Positions 11,770 through 23,002 of a stretch of 64,000 nt of DNA are shown here, piece by piece. Numbering within the stretch: position 1 is the first letter of the stretch; every line of letters starts with the position of its first letter. The DNA lies in contig JAKSZU010000031.1 in NCBI GenBank assembly GCA_026018925.1, positions 8,393,448-8,457,447 of the forward strand, in the 5' to 3' direction. A program made the position numbers and the translations under genes. The stretch is from Tupaia tana. Its lineage: Eukaryota; Chordata; Mammalia; Scandentia; Tupaiidae. The notes beneath the pieces are model-generated. The model was not told the DNA's origin. It made no database searches and worked only from the letters and a program-made list of their open reading frames with translations.

Positions 11770-11900
11770 GAGGTCTTCAAAGCTGTCATGGAAATGTGTA
11801 TTATGAAAAAAAGACACATGAGTTTCCAAATTCTTTGGCACCAGAATAAGCTTGTACTTTAATTCTATTTTTTTTTTTTCACATGCTTTTAAATTCCCCC
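11770..11900. mobile_element. MITE-1 copy
   Basis: Starts GAGGTCTTCAAAGCTGTCATGG and ends CATGCTTTTAAATTCCCC. The internal ATTATGAAAAAA and CAGAATAAGCTTGTACTTTAA blocks recur at 26641-27036 and 27555-27691. Mariner-like MITE layout, no ORF. Confidence 0.5.
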
Positions 11901-12634
11901 TATAGAATGAAAGGCATTTTAGAGTGAGAAAATAAAGCAGAAACCCACAAAAAGCCCAGGGTAGTATGAAGTACACCTAGTGGTATGTTTCTTGGAAAGC
12001 TGGGTTTAAAGAAGTATTTTTGACCCCCCCCCAAAAAATAAATAAATGAAATAAATGGTAAGATGTACTACCAGCAAACAAATTCAAAGAAAAGTGCTCA
12101 TTCAGGAAAAAGATAAATGTCTTGAAGGAGGGGCAGAGATGGAAGATGGGATGCAGCTAAGAGTTTAAGAAGGCGAAGGACGCAATGTCCTCTACTTTAG
12201 GAAAACGACCGCCAAACATGGTGAAAAAGGAATTAGGAAAAAGAGATGACCCCTCGGGGAGATGGGCTGGAAAAGCAAACGCAAGGTTCAGACGAGAGAG
12301 TAGGAGGATCATCAGGGAGACAGAACATCCCAACCAGGGAATTCTTGAAACACATACAATGTGATAAAACAAGTGGATGCTGGTAGGTACAAAACCACAT
12401 CAAAAACATTTTAAGATTCCTTGGGTAAACTAAAAAATAGAGCTATCTGGAAGATGCAGGTCACAGGAGAAGAGGCATATTTTAGAGAGACAATATGAGA
12501 TGGGCATTCTGGAGAAATGTAGTGGGTGGGTAGAAAGGGTGGGCCCCCTAGAGAATGAAGGAAGGTCGATTTGAGAATGATTTGCTTAGCACGGATCCTG
12601 TGGTCAGCAAGCACATGTGACTCCCAGCCCATCG

Positions 12635-12847
12635 TACCGGTGCGGTGGGCGTGTGATGCTTTGCAGTGATGGAAGCCATTGGAAGACTGGGGTTTGGTTC
12701 CTGGGCGGACTTGTACACACAGGCGCAAGTGTGCACGGTCACGATCCTGGCTGCCTCAAAGGCCTGGAGGGAGACAGGTGGAGGACCACAGTGTGAGACC
12801 CTGTTGAGGGTTCTTGCCTCTTTCTTTCATGGGACAAATAAATAATA
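12635..12847 (+). mobile_element. SINE-C, diverged
   Basis: CGGTGCGGTGGGCGTGTGATGC, GGGTTTGGTTCCTGGGC, GAGACCCTGTTGAGGG and TCTTTCATGGGACAAATAAAT keep the SINE-C block order, but with many changes. Confidence 0.4.
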
Positions 12848-13079
12848 TATAGCCCCCATGGTCACAGCATGCATTAGAAAGAAAAGCCCATGGCAAAGGC
12901 TTGAAAAAACCCTCCTGTAATGGCCGAAGAGGTGGGGGGTGGTCAAACCCTTTCAGTTCATCTCCTGGTACATCGTAACCTGTTTGACTTTAGTGAAGTT
13001 CCACACCAACCAAGTAGATCAACACAATGGGATGAAGACGGCCAAGGGACCTGCAGAGCCATCAAAACCACTGCTTCTT

Positions 13080-13359
13080 GGGACCAGCAGTTAGCGTAAT
13101 GGCTATGTCGCTGGACTCCCATGTAGTCGACCGTGGTTCGAGTCCCAGACCCAGTGGCTTAAACTCACGCCGGGCGTGTGTGCGTGCGTGCCCAAGATCC
13201 CGAGAGGAGAATGGAGGAGAAGGGATTGCGGCGTGACCATTCCCCCTGGGGGGTGATTTCTCACTTTCTATCTCTAATGTCTCTCTCTGTCTGTCTGGCA
13301 AGTGCATGCGCCCTATAGCGAAAACCTCTCCAAAAAAAGAGGAAAAAAAAAAAAAAAAC
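13080..13359 (+). mobile_element. SINE-A with TSD and long A-tail
   Basis: GGGACCAGCAGTTAGCGTAATGG through CCCTATAGCGAAAACCTCTCC and an A-run. TSD CTGCTTCTT at 13071-13079 and 13360-13368. Confidence 0.85.
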
Positions 13360-13561
13360 CTGCTTCTTTTCTACCATTCTATGTGGCGTTTCCCATTCTG
13401 AAATGTTGAAAGAAGCAGAGGATTCAGAGAGAAACCTGAAATCGCATCACAGCTCCAGGCAGTTAATCTTCCTCAGACCCAGTGACCTCATGTCCAAAAT
13501 ACAGACAGGAGCCCTTCCCTCGCGTTACCAAGTCCCAGTAAGGATCAGGTGAGACAAGTTT

Positions 13562-13833
13562 TTTTTTTTTTTTTTTTCTTTTGGAGAGGTTTTTGTTATA
13601 GGGTGCATGCGCTCGCCAGACAGACAGAGAGAGACAAAGAGATAGACAGCGAGAAATCACCCCCCAGGGGGGATGGCCACGCCGCAATCCCTTCTCCTCC
13701 ATTCTCCTCTCGGGATTGTGGGCACGCACGCACACACGCCTGGAGTGAGTTTAAGCCACCGGGTTTGAGACTCGAACCGCGGTTGGCTACATGGGAGTTC
13801 AGCGACATAGCCATTACGCTAACTGCTGATCCC
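13562..13833 (-). mobile_element. SINE-A with 8-bp TSD
   Basis: Reverse copy, T-run to CTAACTGCTGATCCC. TSD ACAAGTTT at 13554-13561 and 13834-13841. Confidence 0.85.
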
Positions 13834-13949
13834 ACAAGTTTATAGTAAAGTATAGGGCGGTGGACAGTCATCGCCCACCAGCATACAAAAGTGGAGGGCA
13901 CAATACAGGCCGTAAACATGGTCTCCGGAAAACACATTTCTGTCTTTTG

Positions 13950-14205
13950 TTTTTAGAGAGAGAGAGATTTTTGTTATTGAACATGTGTGCTCATCCAAGA
14001 CACGGAGAGAGACACAGAGAGAAAGTGAGAAATCACCCCCCAGGGGGGATGGCCACACCACAATCCCTTCTCCCTCATGCTCCTCTCAGGGTTTTAGGCA
14101 CACATGACCCGCGCTGAGTTTCAAGCTGCTGGGTCCGGGACTCAAACCGCAGTCTGGCCATGTGGGGAGTCCAGTGCCACAACCACTATGCCACCTGCTG
14201 TCCCC
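13950..14205 (-). mobile_element. SINE-A, older copy
   Basis: TTAGAGAGAGAGAG then TTTTTGTTATTGAACATGTG, CACCCCCCAGGGGGG core, GGGACTCAAACCGCAG box B complement, GCCACCTGCTGTCCCC end. The CTATAG motif is mutated to TTATTG. Confidence 0.7.
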
Positions 14206-14259
14206 GACAGCAATGACCTTTGATCATATGTGGATTTTATTTTTAAATTACCCAGCTCT

Positions 14260-14520
14260 GGGCCAGCCGGTGGTATAGAGATTAAGGTGCTGACTCACAC
14301 GTGCCTAACTCCGTGGTTCAAGTCCCAGACCAGGTAGTTTGAAAATCATGCAGGGCATGTGTGTGTGTGCATGCCCAGAATCCTGAGAGGAGAGTGGAGA
14401 AGGGACTGTGGAGTGACTGCCCTCCTGGGGGGTGACTTCCCCCTTTCCCTCTCCCTGTCTCTGGCAAACATGTGCACCCTATAGCAAAAACTAAAAATAA
14501 ACAAGTAAATAAATAAATAA
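14260..14520 (+). mobile_element. SINE-A, older subfamily
   Basis: GGGCCAGCCGGTGGTATAGAG head, GGTTCAAGTCCCAGACC box B, CCCTATAGCAAAAACTAAAAATAAAC tail ending in (AAAT)n. The head is closer to SINE-B, as at 2994-3262. Confidence 0.7.
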
Positions 14521-15384
14521 CACAACTCCACCCATCGAAATATTTGATAACTTCAATGTTTCTCCAAACAAGACTTAATGTGACTTAAAGTGAGAATGAA
14601 CTACGAACTGAAAAGCCAGCCATGTCACCAACGTACATCAAACAAACCTTCCTTTCATTTCGTATTTACACATTTTTCCGGTTTCATCTGTTTACACTTA
14701 AGAAATGGATAGAGAAATAGAGCCTGGCGAACTAGGTTTTTTCAATTCGTTTTCAAGGCTTTAGGCAAATGCCTGTGGGCAGAAAGTGACATGCACGGGG
14801 ACTGGTGTCCTCAGAGTTGGGACACGGAACATCACGGTGCTGTAGGGTCTGCCTCATTCATGACAGATTTGCTTCTAAATTCCGTTTCCAGAATGGCTTC
14901 TATTATGAACCGCGGTGCTTACACCTCTCCGTCACCAGACAACTCGCCCTGCGCTGTGGCTGCGGTGGGAAAAGACATCAGAATGAGCTGCTTTAAAATG
15001 AGACACCTGTGAGGGACTCTGGACGCAGCGCGCTGGCTCGTGCCAAGTACAAGCATGACCAATGCATCATTTCCCAATCCTAACCCACTCAATCTGTAGC
15101 CGACCCTCTGAGTCATCCGCTGGGGAATCCAAAGTACTTCGCTTTGAAAATCCTTCTCGCGAGATCTGACCACGTGAGACCATTCGGCTTTGCAGGTTTT
15201 TTTTTTTTCTTAAGAGAGAAAATTCCCCAAGATGAAAGAGCAGACGTGGGAACCCGTTAGAAGAACTAGAATCTATCAGTGGAAACAGAACCTGTGAAAA
15301 GTGGGGAAAGACAAATGTTGCCTCGTGTGAACTGTGGGTTAAGCTCGAGAGGAGCTAACAGGATTTATTTAGAAGAATACACGT

Positions 15385-15582
15385 CTCTCTCTCTCTCCTC
15401 TCTCATACTCTGTAGCAAAATTAAAAACAAATAAATAATTCCTTTTTGGGGCCAGCAGATGATGTGGTGGTTAAGGTGCTGGACTCCCACATGGCTGACT
15501 TTGGTTCGAGACACAGACCTGGTGACTTCCTCTCTCTCTCTCCTCTCTCATACTCTGTAGCAAAAATAAAAACAAATAAATA
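15385..15582 (+). mobile_element. Tail-first dimer of a SINE-B variant, one TSD pair
   Basis: A tail-only piece (15385-15440: CT-rich, CTCTGTAGCAAAATTAAAAAC) precedes a full monomer (15447-15582) ending in the same tail. The perfect 12-bp TSD AAGAATACACGT (15373-15384 and 15583-15594) encloses both, so they entered as one unit. Confidence 0.75.
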
Positions 15583-15899
15583 AAGAATACACGTGAAAAC
15601 ATTGCTCTAGAGATTCCCGGGGAGAAAAGGACTTGTTTAGCATCAAGAACCAACTTAGAGCCTCTTTTTAATAAAAAGAAAGGCAAAAGAGAAGGGACTG
15701 ATGCATTTTCGAAATGTGAGGGGCTGCACTCAGCATCCGAAAACTTTAAATGTGCAGCCCCGTGGCGAGAAACCGTTTTAGGAAAGGAAAGAGGGGACCG
15801 TGGCCCCCAGGTGAGCACGGTGCCTCCTCTGGATTTCCTTTAAACGCCGACGACCAGGGGTCAGATGCAGGTGTTTGAATGGCTGTGGCTCTGTTGCAG

Positions 15900-16084
15900 G
15901 TGTGCCCCTGAAGCCCAGGAAGGAGTTACGGTTTACAGAGCTGCAGAGCGGCCAGCTGGAGATTAAGTGGTCCTCGAAGTTCAATGTCTCCATCGAGCCC
16001 GTGATCTACGTGGTTCAAAGAAGATGGAATTACGGAATCCATCCCAGCGAGGACGACGCCACCCACTGGCAGACGGTGGCCCAG
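15900..16084 (+). CDS. ANOS1: ANOS1 exon 4: start of FnIII-1
   Basis: Encodes residues 181-242 (185 bp, phase 1 in, phase 0 out), the first half of the first fibronectin type III domain of anosmin-1, a region known in the family for heparan-sulfate and FGFR1 contact. The first codon is split: G from exon 3 plus GT here gives G181. The translation reads [20 protein letters not shown], then [20 protein letters not shown] and [20 protein letters not shown] before the final Q. W204 of the FnIII core is kept, and N209-V-S is a glycosylation sequon at the human N209 position. Acceptor CTGTTGCAG|GTG and donor CAG|GTGAGC are both strong. Changes from remembered human: V202I, I210V. An A/T-rich stretch and nested SINEs start about 60 bp downstream. 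Confidence 0.97.
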
Positions 16085-16139
16085 GTGAGCGCCGCACAGA
16101 CTCCATCCATTTTTAAATTATTTTTTTATTTTTTATTTT

Positions 16140-16208
16140 TAAAAGGTACTTTTTAAAAAGATTTTTTATTTAATTTTTATTTATTCATTCATTTATTTTA
16201 ATTTCACC

Positions 16209-16243
<35 letters not shown>

Positions 16244-16628
16244 AAGAAAGAAAAAGTGAGAAAGCAAGGGGACCAGCAGTTAGTGCAATGGCTATATCGC
16301 TGGACTCCCATGTAGTCAACCGCGGTTTGTGTCCTGGACCTGGTGGCTTAAAACTCGTGCCAGGAGTGTGCGCGTGTGTGCCCAAGATCCTGAGAGGAGA
16401 ATGGAGAAGAAGGGATAGTGGCGTGGCCATCCCCCCTGGGAGGTGATTTCTCACTTTCTGTCTCTATGTCTCTCTCTGTCTGTCTGGCGAGCACACACAC
16501 CCTATAGCAAAAACCTCTCCAAAAAGAAAAAAGTGAGAAAGCAAGCTACCAGGTCCAGGACTTGAACCGTGATCAACCATGTGGGAGTGTCCAGCACCTT
16601 AACCACCATGCCACCTGCTGGTCCCCGC
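16140..16628 (-). mobile_element. SINE-B interrupted by a SINE-A
   Basis: Left part 16140-16268 (A/T-rich tail, TTTCACCAGAGAGAGACAG, (GA)n, GTGAGAAAGCAAG). Right part 16546-16628 (CTACCAGGTCCAGGACTTGAACC to GCCACCTGCTGGTCCCC). Together they make one complete reverse SINE-B. Confidence 0.8.
16269..16527 (+). mobile_element. SINE-A nested in SINE-B, 18-bp TSD
   Basis: GGGACCAGCAGTTAGTGCAATGG to CCCTATAGCAAAAACCTCTCC. Perfect TSD AAAAAGTGAGAAAGCAAG (16251-16268 and 16528-16545), which is SINE-B sequence, so SINE-B predates this SINE-A. Confidence 0.9.
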
Positions 16629-16639
16629 ATCCCTTTTAA

Positions 16640-16851
16640 AAAAATAAATAAATAAAATAATTTATTTAATTTTATTTCATTATTATTTAATTTATTTAAT
16701 TTTATTATTATTTTTAAAAATTTTCTGTAACATCTGTGCATTCTCTGGAGAGAGAGAGAAAGTGAGAATGAAAGCCGTCAGGTCCGGGACTCAAACTGCA
16801 GTTGGCCATGTGGGACTCTAGCACCTTAACGAGCATGCCACCTGCTGACCT
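16640..16851 (-). mobile_element. SINE-B, reverse, diverged
   Basis: A/T-rich tail, GAGAGAGAGAGAAAGTGAG, GTCAGGTCCGGGACTCAAAC, GCCATGTGGGACTCTAGC and GCCACCTGCTGACC. Head intact, tail degenerate. Confidence 0.65.
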
Positions 16852-16946
16852 CACACTTCAGATCCTTTTGGCTTCTGAGGTGGTATCCACCTAGGCACGT
16901 CAAATTTACTTGCTAGTTTTGTCAAAAAAAAAAAATAATAATAACT

Positions 16947-17122
16947 GGGGGCCAGCAGGTGGCATGCTGGTTAAGGATGCTGGACTCCCACATGGTCGAC
17001 CAAGGTTCAAGTCTCAGACCTGGCAGTGTGCTTTCTCACTTTCCCTCTCTCTTTCTCTTTCTCACTGTCTGTCTCTGGTCAAATTAAAAATAAATAAAGT
17101 TAAATAAAATAATTCTCTTTAA
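16947..17122 (+). mobile_element. SINE-B, full length
   Basis: GGGGGCCAGCAGGTGGCATGCTGG head, GGTTCAAGTCTCAGACC, GCTTTCTCACTTTCCCTC, GGTCAAATTAAAAATAAATAAAG tail, followed by a (TAA)n run to about 17150. Confidence 0.75.
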
Positions 17123-18349
17123 AATAAATAATAATAATAATAATAATAACCAAATGTAGAATAATGGCGTGTCCGCTGCTGAGAAGATGAGCTCAATATT
17201 TGTGCATGGGTCCATCTGAACCTTGGGTAGTGGCTTGATCCGCTCAAAGCACACATGGAGCAGAGAGAACTTGATAACTGGATGACTCACATTTATGTTC
17301 TCTAAGAACTGCATTTCCCTTCAGCTGAAGTCCAAACCGTCTTGAGTAAGGGCAACGCTACAGCGTTAGGACTAATGAATCTGAAATTCGATCATCCCAA
17401 GGACTTGGGTTTCTCCTACCTGTAAGCCTTCATTCCACCCAAGGAGCCAGGGCCATGGAGTCAGAGTTACATCACAAAGGGCCTGGTGGGAAGGAGCCAA
17501 CAGCTCATAAATCTTCCCTAAGTACTTTCTTTTTCATCTGAGTCAACTGAAAAATGGATATTCCACCTAGCCGGCAACACTCCCGGGGGTTTATCTTAAC
17601 AGCGGCTTCCTCTTCCTCTGTCTCCTGGATGAGGAAAGCAAAATATTTTCTTTCTTTTTAAGAACTGTTAAATGGACTACCAGCTGCAAGGGGGGGAAAT
17701 CCTGCACGGCTATAGAAAAAGAATAAGTTCTCAATGCCAAAACACGGCATGCTTTTCAACAACGAAAATGCCTTCTCCCCATGTATGTCTTACAGGGAAG
17801 AACTGTCACCCAAGTTAAATAATTTTTCCAAGGACTAGATTCCCAAGTGTTTTTGTTTGTTTGTTTGTTTTTTCAGTAAATATAAAGTTCAGTATTCAGG
17901 TATGGAGGTATGGGAAGAATGTGGTTCTTTCCTCTATAACAGTATCTCCAAGCAAATAGACAGTAAAATAATGGATAGATCACAAAAGTGAGAAGCTAAA
18001 ATTTTAAGAGATAAAAACATTTTAAACTAGGAAAAAAGAAATACCTGGAAAAACGTAGTAATTCTGTATATTGTAAAAAATAATTTGCTTCAATAAAACA
18101 TAAAGCCACTCAGTAAAGCCTAAAATTCCATGTGATTTACATAGCATGGGCCTGTAAATGGCAGATTCATTTGTAAATTTTCTGAATTATTGTAAGATTG
18201 ATGAAAGCAGCTGATGATGAGATAGTCTCTTTCATCCTCTCTCTTACTCTCTTAGTTTGTTGTTATTATTAACATCACATGTAATAATTCCCACCTTTGT
18301 GTTCTAAGTGCTGTGGGTATCATAATTACTTTAAGCTTTGAAAATTCAC

Positions 18350-18620
18350 AGTGTGGTGGTTAAGGTGCTGGACCCTCAAATGGCCAACCACCATTCAAGT
18401 CCTGGACGTGGAGGCTTGAAAATTAACTTGGACGCACGTGCATGCATGCCCAAAATCCTGAGAGGAAAATGGAGGAAAAGGGCTTGTGGTGCGGCCATCC
18501 CCCGAGGGGGGTGACTTCTCACTTTCTCTCCCACTTTCTCTCTTTGGTGAGTGCACATTTCGTATAGCAAAAATCTTAAAAAAAAAAAAAAAGAAAAAAA
18601 AAAAAAAGAAAACAAAAAGC
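18350..18620 (+). mobile_element. SINE-A, 5'-truncated
   Basis: Begins inside the head at CAGTGTGGTGGTTAAGG and keeps a decayed box B (CATTCAAGTCCTGG), body (CCCAAAATCCTGAGAGG), CCCCCGAGGGGGG core and a long impure A-tail. Confidence 0.65.
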
Positions 18621-18970
18621 TAAAACAAAATGGTAAAGTCATTTCGTGTTGTCTCAAAGTCTGCCCAATCAGGTGAAAAAAAGTCACATTTAAGAGTTCC
18701 TATTCTTCTTTTGATCTCAGAAATGTTTCGCTCCTTTGAGATGCTGATGAAAATGCCACAGTCCTTTTCAGCGGGTTGTTATAAACTGAGGTCTGACTGG
18801 TTCAAAATCAATTCTGCTTCCCAGTTTCATCTTCAGAGCCGAGCTGATTTTACCGCGAGGCATAGACGTTTATTCCTGGGAATTCAGGGCAAAGATTTCC
18901 AGATGTGCCAATGAAAGGAACACCTAGAACACTGCTGAAAGCACATAGAGACTGTTGAAGTGTTTTGATA

Positions 18971-19214
18971 TCTTTTTTCTTTTTTTAAGAGATTTTTGCC
19001 ATAGAGCATGTGCACTTGCTGGAGAAAGAAACACAGAGAGTCAGAAAGCAAGAAATAACCCCTCAGGGGGATGGCCATGCTACAGTCCCTTCTCCTCTCA
19101 GGATCTTGGGCATGCACGCACACGTGCCTGGCGTGAGTTTCAAGCCTCCGGGTCTGGGACTTGAACCACACATGGGAGTCCAGCGATGTAACCATTACAC
19201 CATCTACTGGTCCC
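18971..19214 (-). mobile_element. SINE-A, reverse, with internal deletion
   Basis: TTTTTTTAAGAG then TTTTTGCCATAGAGCATG, CCCTCAGGGGG core, ending CCATCTACTGGTCCC. Part of the box B complement is missing (GAACCACACATGGGAGTCC). Confidence 0.7.
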
Positions 19215-19264
19215 GGTATCTTGAGACTGTAGTATAAGAGACCACAAAGCCTATATATATTTAG

Positions 19265-19285
19265 TATCTATCTATCTATCTATCA
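19265..19285. repeat. (TATC)n microsatellite
   Basis: About five TATC units inside an A/T-rich stretch. Confidence 0.8.
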
Positions 19286-19437
19286 ATCATCTTTTATATA
19301 TAAAGCCTAAGAACTTTCTGCAGTGTCTTGTTTATTCTTTAGGCATTTTATTGAACAAAGACTAACATATCTCACCTTTTATGACCAAGACTGGTTCCTC
19401 ACAGATATTACATAATTTATTTAAAAAATCATATTAT

Positions 19438-19461
19438 ACACACACACACACACACACACAC
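19438..19461. repeat. (CA)n microsatellite
   Basis: About 12 CA dinucleotides, with one CATA interruption at its right end. Confidence 0.85.
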
Positions 19462-19711
19462 ATACACAGGGGAAAGGAGGATGTTGCAGTTTATTCCCAG
19501 AAATCATTAGTATTAAGTATGTGGGTTGTCATACTAAATTCTAGAATAAGACTGGGATGTCGAAGAGGTATTTTCTTCCTATAATCTCCAGATGACTTCA
19601 CTTTCTTCTCTAAAATGCAATGATTACATCCATCTATATTCTTTATTGGCTCAACCCCTCAAATGCTGTGTTTAGTCACCAGATTTAAAAATAGTTCAAG
19701 CATTGTTCTGC

Positions 19712-19970
19712 TTATATATTTTTTTCAATTTCCAGAGGGCATGTGCTCTCTCTAGAGAGAGACTGAGAAACAGAGAAGGAGAGGGAGGACACCCTCCCCA
19801 ATGGGATGTGGTCATGCCACCATCCCTTCTTCTCCATTTCTCCACCCTGTCAGGATTTCAGCTCTGCACACGCATGCACCTGGTGTGTTTTTCAACCTAT
19901 GGGCATTGGGACTTAAACCTTTAGTCATGTGGGGTCAGGTTGCCTTGACCAATAAGGCTTTGGGGCCATG
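19712..19970 (-). mobile_element. SINE-D, reverse
   Basis: TTTCCAGAGGGCATGTGC, GACACCCTCCCCAATGGG, CACCCTGTCAGGATTTCAGC, GGGACTTAAACC, ending AAGGCTTTGGGGCC. Old: the box B complement is decayed. Confidence 0.55.
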
Positions 19971-20140
19971 CCAAACCAAGCCATGGTCATAAGATCTTGA
20001 CTTCAGAGGTGTTTAACTCATTGGGCTGAGATAGCGAAAGTTCTTTGTTCCCTGATAGCTTCTTCTCCTAACTGGGCCCAGTAAGTCACGCGTGTCTGGG
20101 GGAAAGCCAAGGGTGACTTGTACTGGCTAGTCAGCATACT

Positions 20141-20396
20141 TTTTTTTTTGAGAGAGAGATTTTTGCTATAGGGTGTGTGCACTCACCAGAGAGACGGAGA
20201 GACAGAAAGCGAGAAATCACCCCCCAGGGGGGATGGGCTATGCCGCAATCCCTTCTCCTCCAGTGTCCTCTCGGGACCTTGGGCACGTACGCACATGCAC
20301 CTGGTGTAAATTTTAAGCCACTAGGTCCGGGACTCAAACCATGGTTGATTACATAGGAGTTCAGTGACATAACCATTATACTACCTGCTGGTCCTC
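20141..20396 (-). mobile_element. SINE-A, reverse
   Basis: T-run, GAGAGAGAG, TTTTTGCTATAGGGTGTG, CACCCCCCAGGGGGG core, GGGACTCAAACCATGG, ending CTACCTGCTGGTCC. It ends only about 80 bp before the exon 5 acceptor (20475). Confidence 0.8.
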
Positions 20397-20475
20397 AGAT
20401 CAGTGCATTTTTAAAGACAGATGTGTCAGAATAACAACTGACATGTTCCCTGTGCTCTATGACACGTCCCCTCAG

Positions 20476-20605
20476 ACCACAGACGAGCGTGTGCAACTGA
20501 CTGACATACGACCCAGCAGGTGGTACCAGTTCCGAGTGGCCGCTGTCAACGTGCATGGGACCCGAGGCTTCACTGCCCCCAGCAAGCACTTCCGCTCTTC
20601 CAAAG
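20476..20605 (+). CDS. ANOS1: ANOS1 exon 5: end of FnIII-1
   Basis: Encodes residues 243-285 plus the first base of codon 286 (130 bp, phase 0 in, phase 1 out). It completes FnIII-1. The translation begins [20 protein letters not shown] and continues [20 protein letters not shown] with SSK. Positions known as Kallmann-syndrome mutation sites in human (R257, W258, R262, N267) are all present here in wild-type form. The FnIII Y-x-F-x-V-x-A-V-N core motif is intact. I see no amino-acid difference from the remembered human exon, making it the most conserved piece of the gene in this window. Acceptor CCCCTCAG|ACC and donor AAAG|GTCAGT. A SINE-A ends 80 bp upstream of the acceptor. Confidence 0.97.
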
Positions 20606-20894
20606 GTCAGTCTTCCTTTCCTGCCGGGGACGCTGGAGACCTGCCTTTCCCCGGGCACATGTGGTGTGCAGATTCATTGTCTTCGTGTTCCTATCCATGG
20701 CTGGCCAACAGGTGGCTTTGCAAACCTCAGAGAACGGGACCAGATGTGTTGCAAGGTACCATGTAAATGTATCATTAAGGACACCGTTCGACTTTCACCT
20801 TCAACATGTCACAGAAGATACTAGAATGGGGTTTTCTACTGTTTGAAGTATGTGGAGGGGAGTTTCCATGATCAACTGCTGTTGACTTTTTTAA

Positions 20895-21056
20895 AAGAAT
20901 TATTCATTTAATTTTATTTATTATTATTATTAATTTGCTATACAGCATATGTGTTTACCAGAGAGAGAGAGAGAAAAAAAAACGACCGGCCAGGTCCGGG
21001 ACTCAAACTCAGGTTGACCACGTGGGACTCCAGCTACCATGTCACCTGCTGGCCCC
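20895..21056 (-). mobile_element. SINE-B, reverse
   Basis: AAAGAATTATTCATTTAATTTTATTTATT tail complement, TTTACCAGAGAGAGAGAG, GGTCCGGGACTCAAACTC, CACGTGGGACTCC, ending GTCACCTGCTGGCCCC. Confidence 0.75.
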
Positions 21057-21088
21057 AACATTTGTTGAGTTTTGCTTCAAGATATTCT

Positions 21089-21360
21089 TTATTTTTTTTT
21101 TTTTGGAGAGGTTTTTTTTGCTCTAGGGCGCGTGCGCTCGCCAGACAGACAGAGAGAGACATAGAGACAGAAAGCAAGAAATCACCCCCCAGGGGGGATG
21201 GCCACGCCGCAATCCCTTCTCCTCCATTCTCCTCTCGGGATCTTGGGCACGCACGCACACGCGCCCGGCGTGAGTTTTAAGCCACCGGGTCTGGGACGCG
21301 AACCGCGGTCGACTACGTGGGAGTCCAGCGACATAGCCATTACGCTAACTGCTGGTTCCC
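21089..21360 (-). mobile_element. SINE-A, young, 16-bp TSD
   Basis: Reverse copy, T-run to CTAACTGCTGGTTCCC with intact CpGs (GACGCGAACCGCGGTCGAC). Perfect TSD TGCTTCAAGATATTCT at 21073-21088 and 21361-21376. Confidence 0.9.
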
Positions 21361-22100
21361 TGCTTCAAGATATTCTGAATGAAGCCATCATCCCATTCAT
21401 TTTTGGAGAGAAAGACTGAGTCTTTCCTATGTTACATCGTCCAGTCTTTTTTGAAACAATTACTCAGTGGAGTGTGAATTTAACTGTTACTTTTGTTTCA
21501 TGACATCCAGAATTTCAGCCCCTCCCCAGTCATCTGATGGCTGCTGCAATTCTGTTCAGTTCCTATTCCCTTGCTATTTTAAAACCTCTGGAACAAGATG
21601 AATGTTGTGTTACATTTTTGGTTAGTCTGTGACAGTCGAAGGAATAACTTGAGCAGAGATGAACAGTATCTTTGGGGTTATTTCTCCCATCCTGAGAGCA
21701 CTTTCTAAATGAATTAGACATCCGCTTGACTCATCACCAAGATCTGGCTTCCTCCGTACAGATTAGTCACGTCGTTAACGTGTAATCAGGAGTGACCGTC
21801 TTACGCGGTCGCTAATTTCCATTTATTTTAGACAAATGCGCTGTGATATTAATGAGTAGTGTATAAGAAGACTTAGAAGTACCAGTCATATGTCTCTCCA
21901 TGGGAGGGTTAAAAGCAGCTGCTGTAAATTGCCGTTTCTGGGCATGACCGACACAAGATGGCAGCTACTCTCTCTGCATAATCGCAGGTCTCCAGCAGAA
22001 AATGGGCACTGAAAATAATGTACTGTACGGATTCTATTACAGTCTATGTGGTCGGTCTTTTAAAAAGAAAGTTTAAAGAGAAAGGTATTTTCTTTTCCTT

Positions 22101-22352
22101 TTTTTTTTTGGAGAGGTTTTTGCTATAGGGCGCATGCGCTCGCCAGACAGACAGACAGAGAGACAGAAAGCAAGAAATCACCCCCCAGGGGAGATGGCCA
22201 CGCCGCAATCCCTTCTCCTCCATTCTCCTCTCGGGATCTTGGGCACGCACGCACACGTGCCCGGCGTGTTTTAAGCCACCAGGTCCGGGACGCGAACTGC
22301 GGTCGGCTACATGGGAGTCCAGCGACATAGCCATTACGCTAACTGCTGGTCC
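22101..22352 (-). mobile_element. SINE-A, young
   Basis: Reverse copy from GGAGAGGTTTTTGCTATAGGG to CTAACTGCTGGTCCC. Flanked by TTTTCCTTTTTTTTT on both sides, consistent with a low-complexity TSD. Confidence 0.8.
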
Positions 22353-23002
22353 CTTTTCCTTTTTTTTTTTTTTTCAAAAAAGGAAATATGTGGGTGTTGC
22401 TTTCTGTTTTGTAGGGAGGCACTCCTAGTAAGCAAGCAAGCTTTAAGGTGGAAATGTAAATAAAGACATCATCTTCAGACTGTCTCCAGCTGTCCCGGTA
22501 ATTTAGAAAGACAACTGAAATGAATAATTAACTGCGGGTTAAGGTAGGCAGGGGTCACCGAAAGGCTGGGCCGTCTTCAGCTTGAGTCTCATGGTCCCAC
22601 TGTGATTCAGACGCGTTGTGGTCACGACGAGTTACCATCTGTTCTGCTGCCGGCCTGACCTGCTGCTGCTCTGAGCGAGGCTGCAGACCCAGCCAGCAGA
22701 CGGAAGCGGCTCTCGGCCTCTGGAGACAGATGTGCAAAGGCTGTAAGAGCCGGCCTACCTCCTGTCTGGTGCCAGCAGGGAAGGTGCCTCTGCTGTCATG
22801 ATTCCCTGCAGAACCCTGTCTACACCAGGGCCTGAGGACCTGGGCAGACGCCTTGTTTGAGTGCTGAATCCCACTGGGAAGGCCACCCTGTCTCATCACT
22901 GCCCGGCAGAGTCAACACCATAGCCTAGAAGCAGAGCTGCAGCCCCAAATGTAAATGGGCTTTTATTAAATGAAATGCCCCGTGAGGGGAAAGAAAAAGT
23001 TT

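Larger units (their letters stand above)
16085..20475 (+). other. ANOS1: ANOS1 intron 4
   Basis: 4,391-bp phase-0 intron, GTGAGC donor and CCCCTCAG acceptor. SINEs cluster near both ends. The stretches 17151-18349, 18621-18970 and 19215-19711 contain only microsatellites (19265-19285 (TATC)n, 19438-19461 (CA)n) and sequence I cannot assign. Confidence 0.9.

Noticed and set aside
22555-22899. GC-rich 114-codon reverse frame in intron 5
   Set aside because: No domain or splice context. It may be an old repeat, but I cannot identify it.
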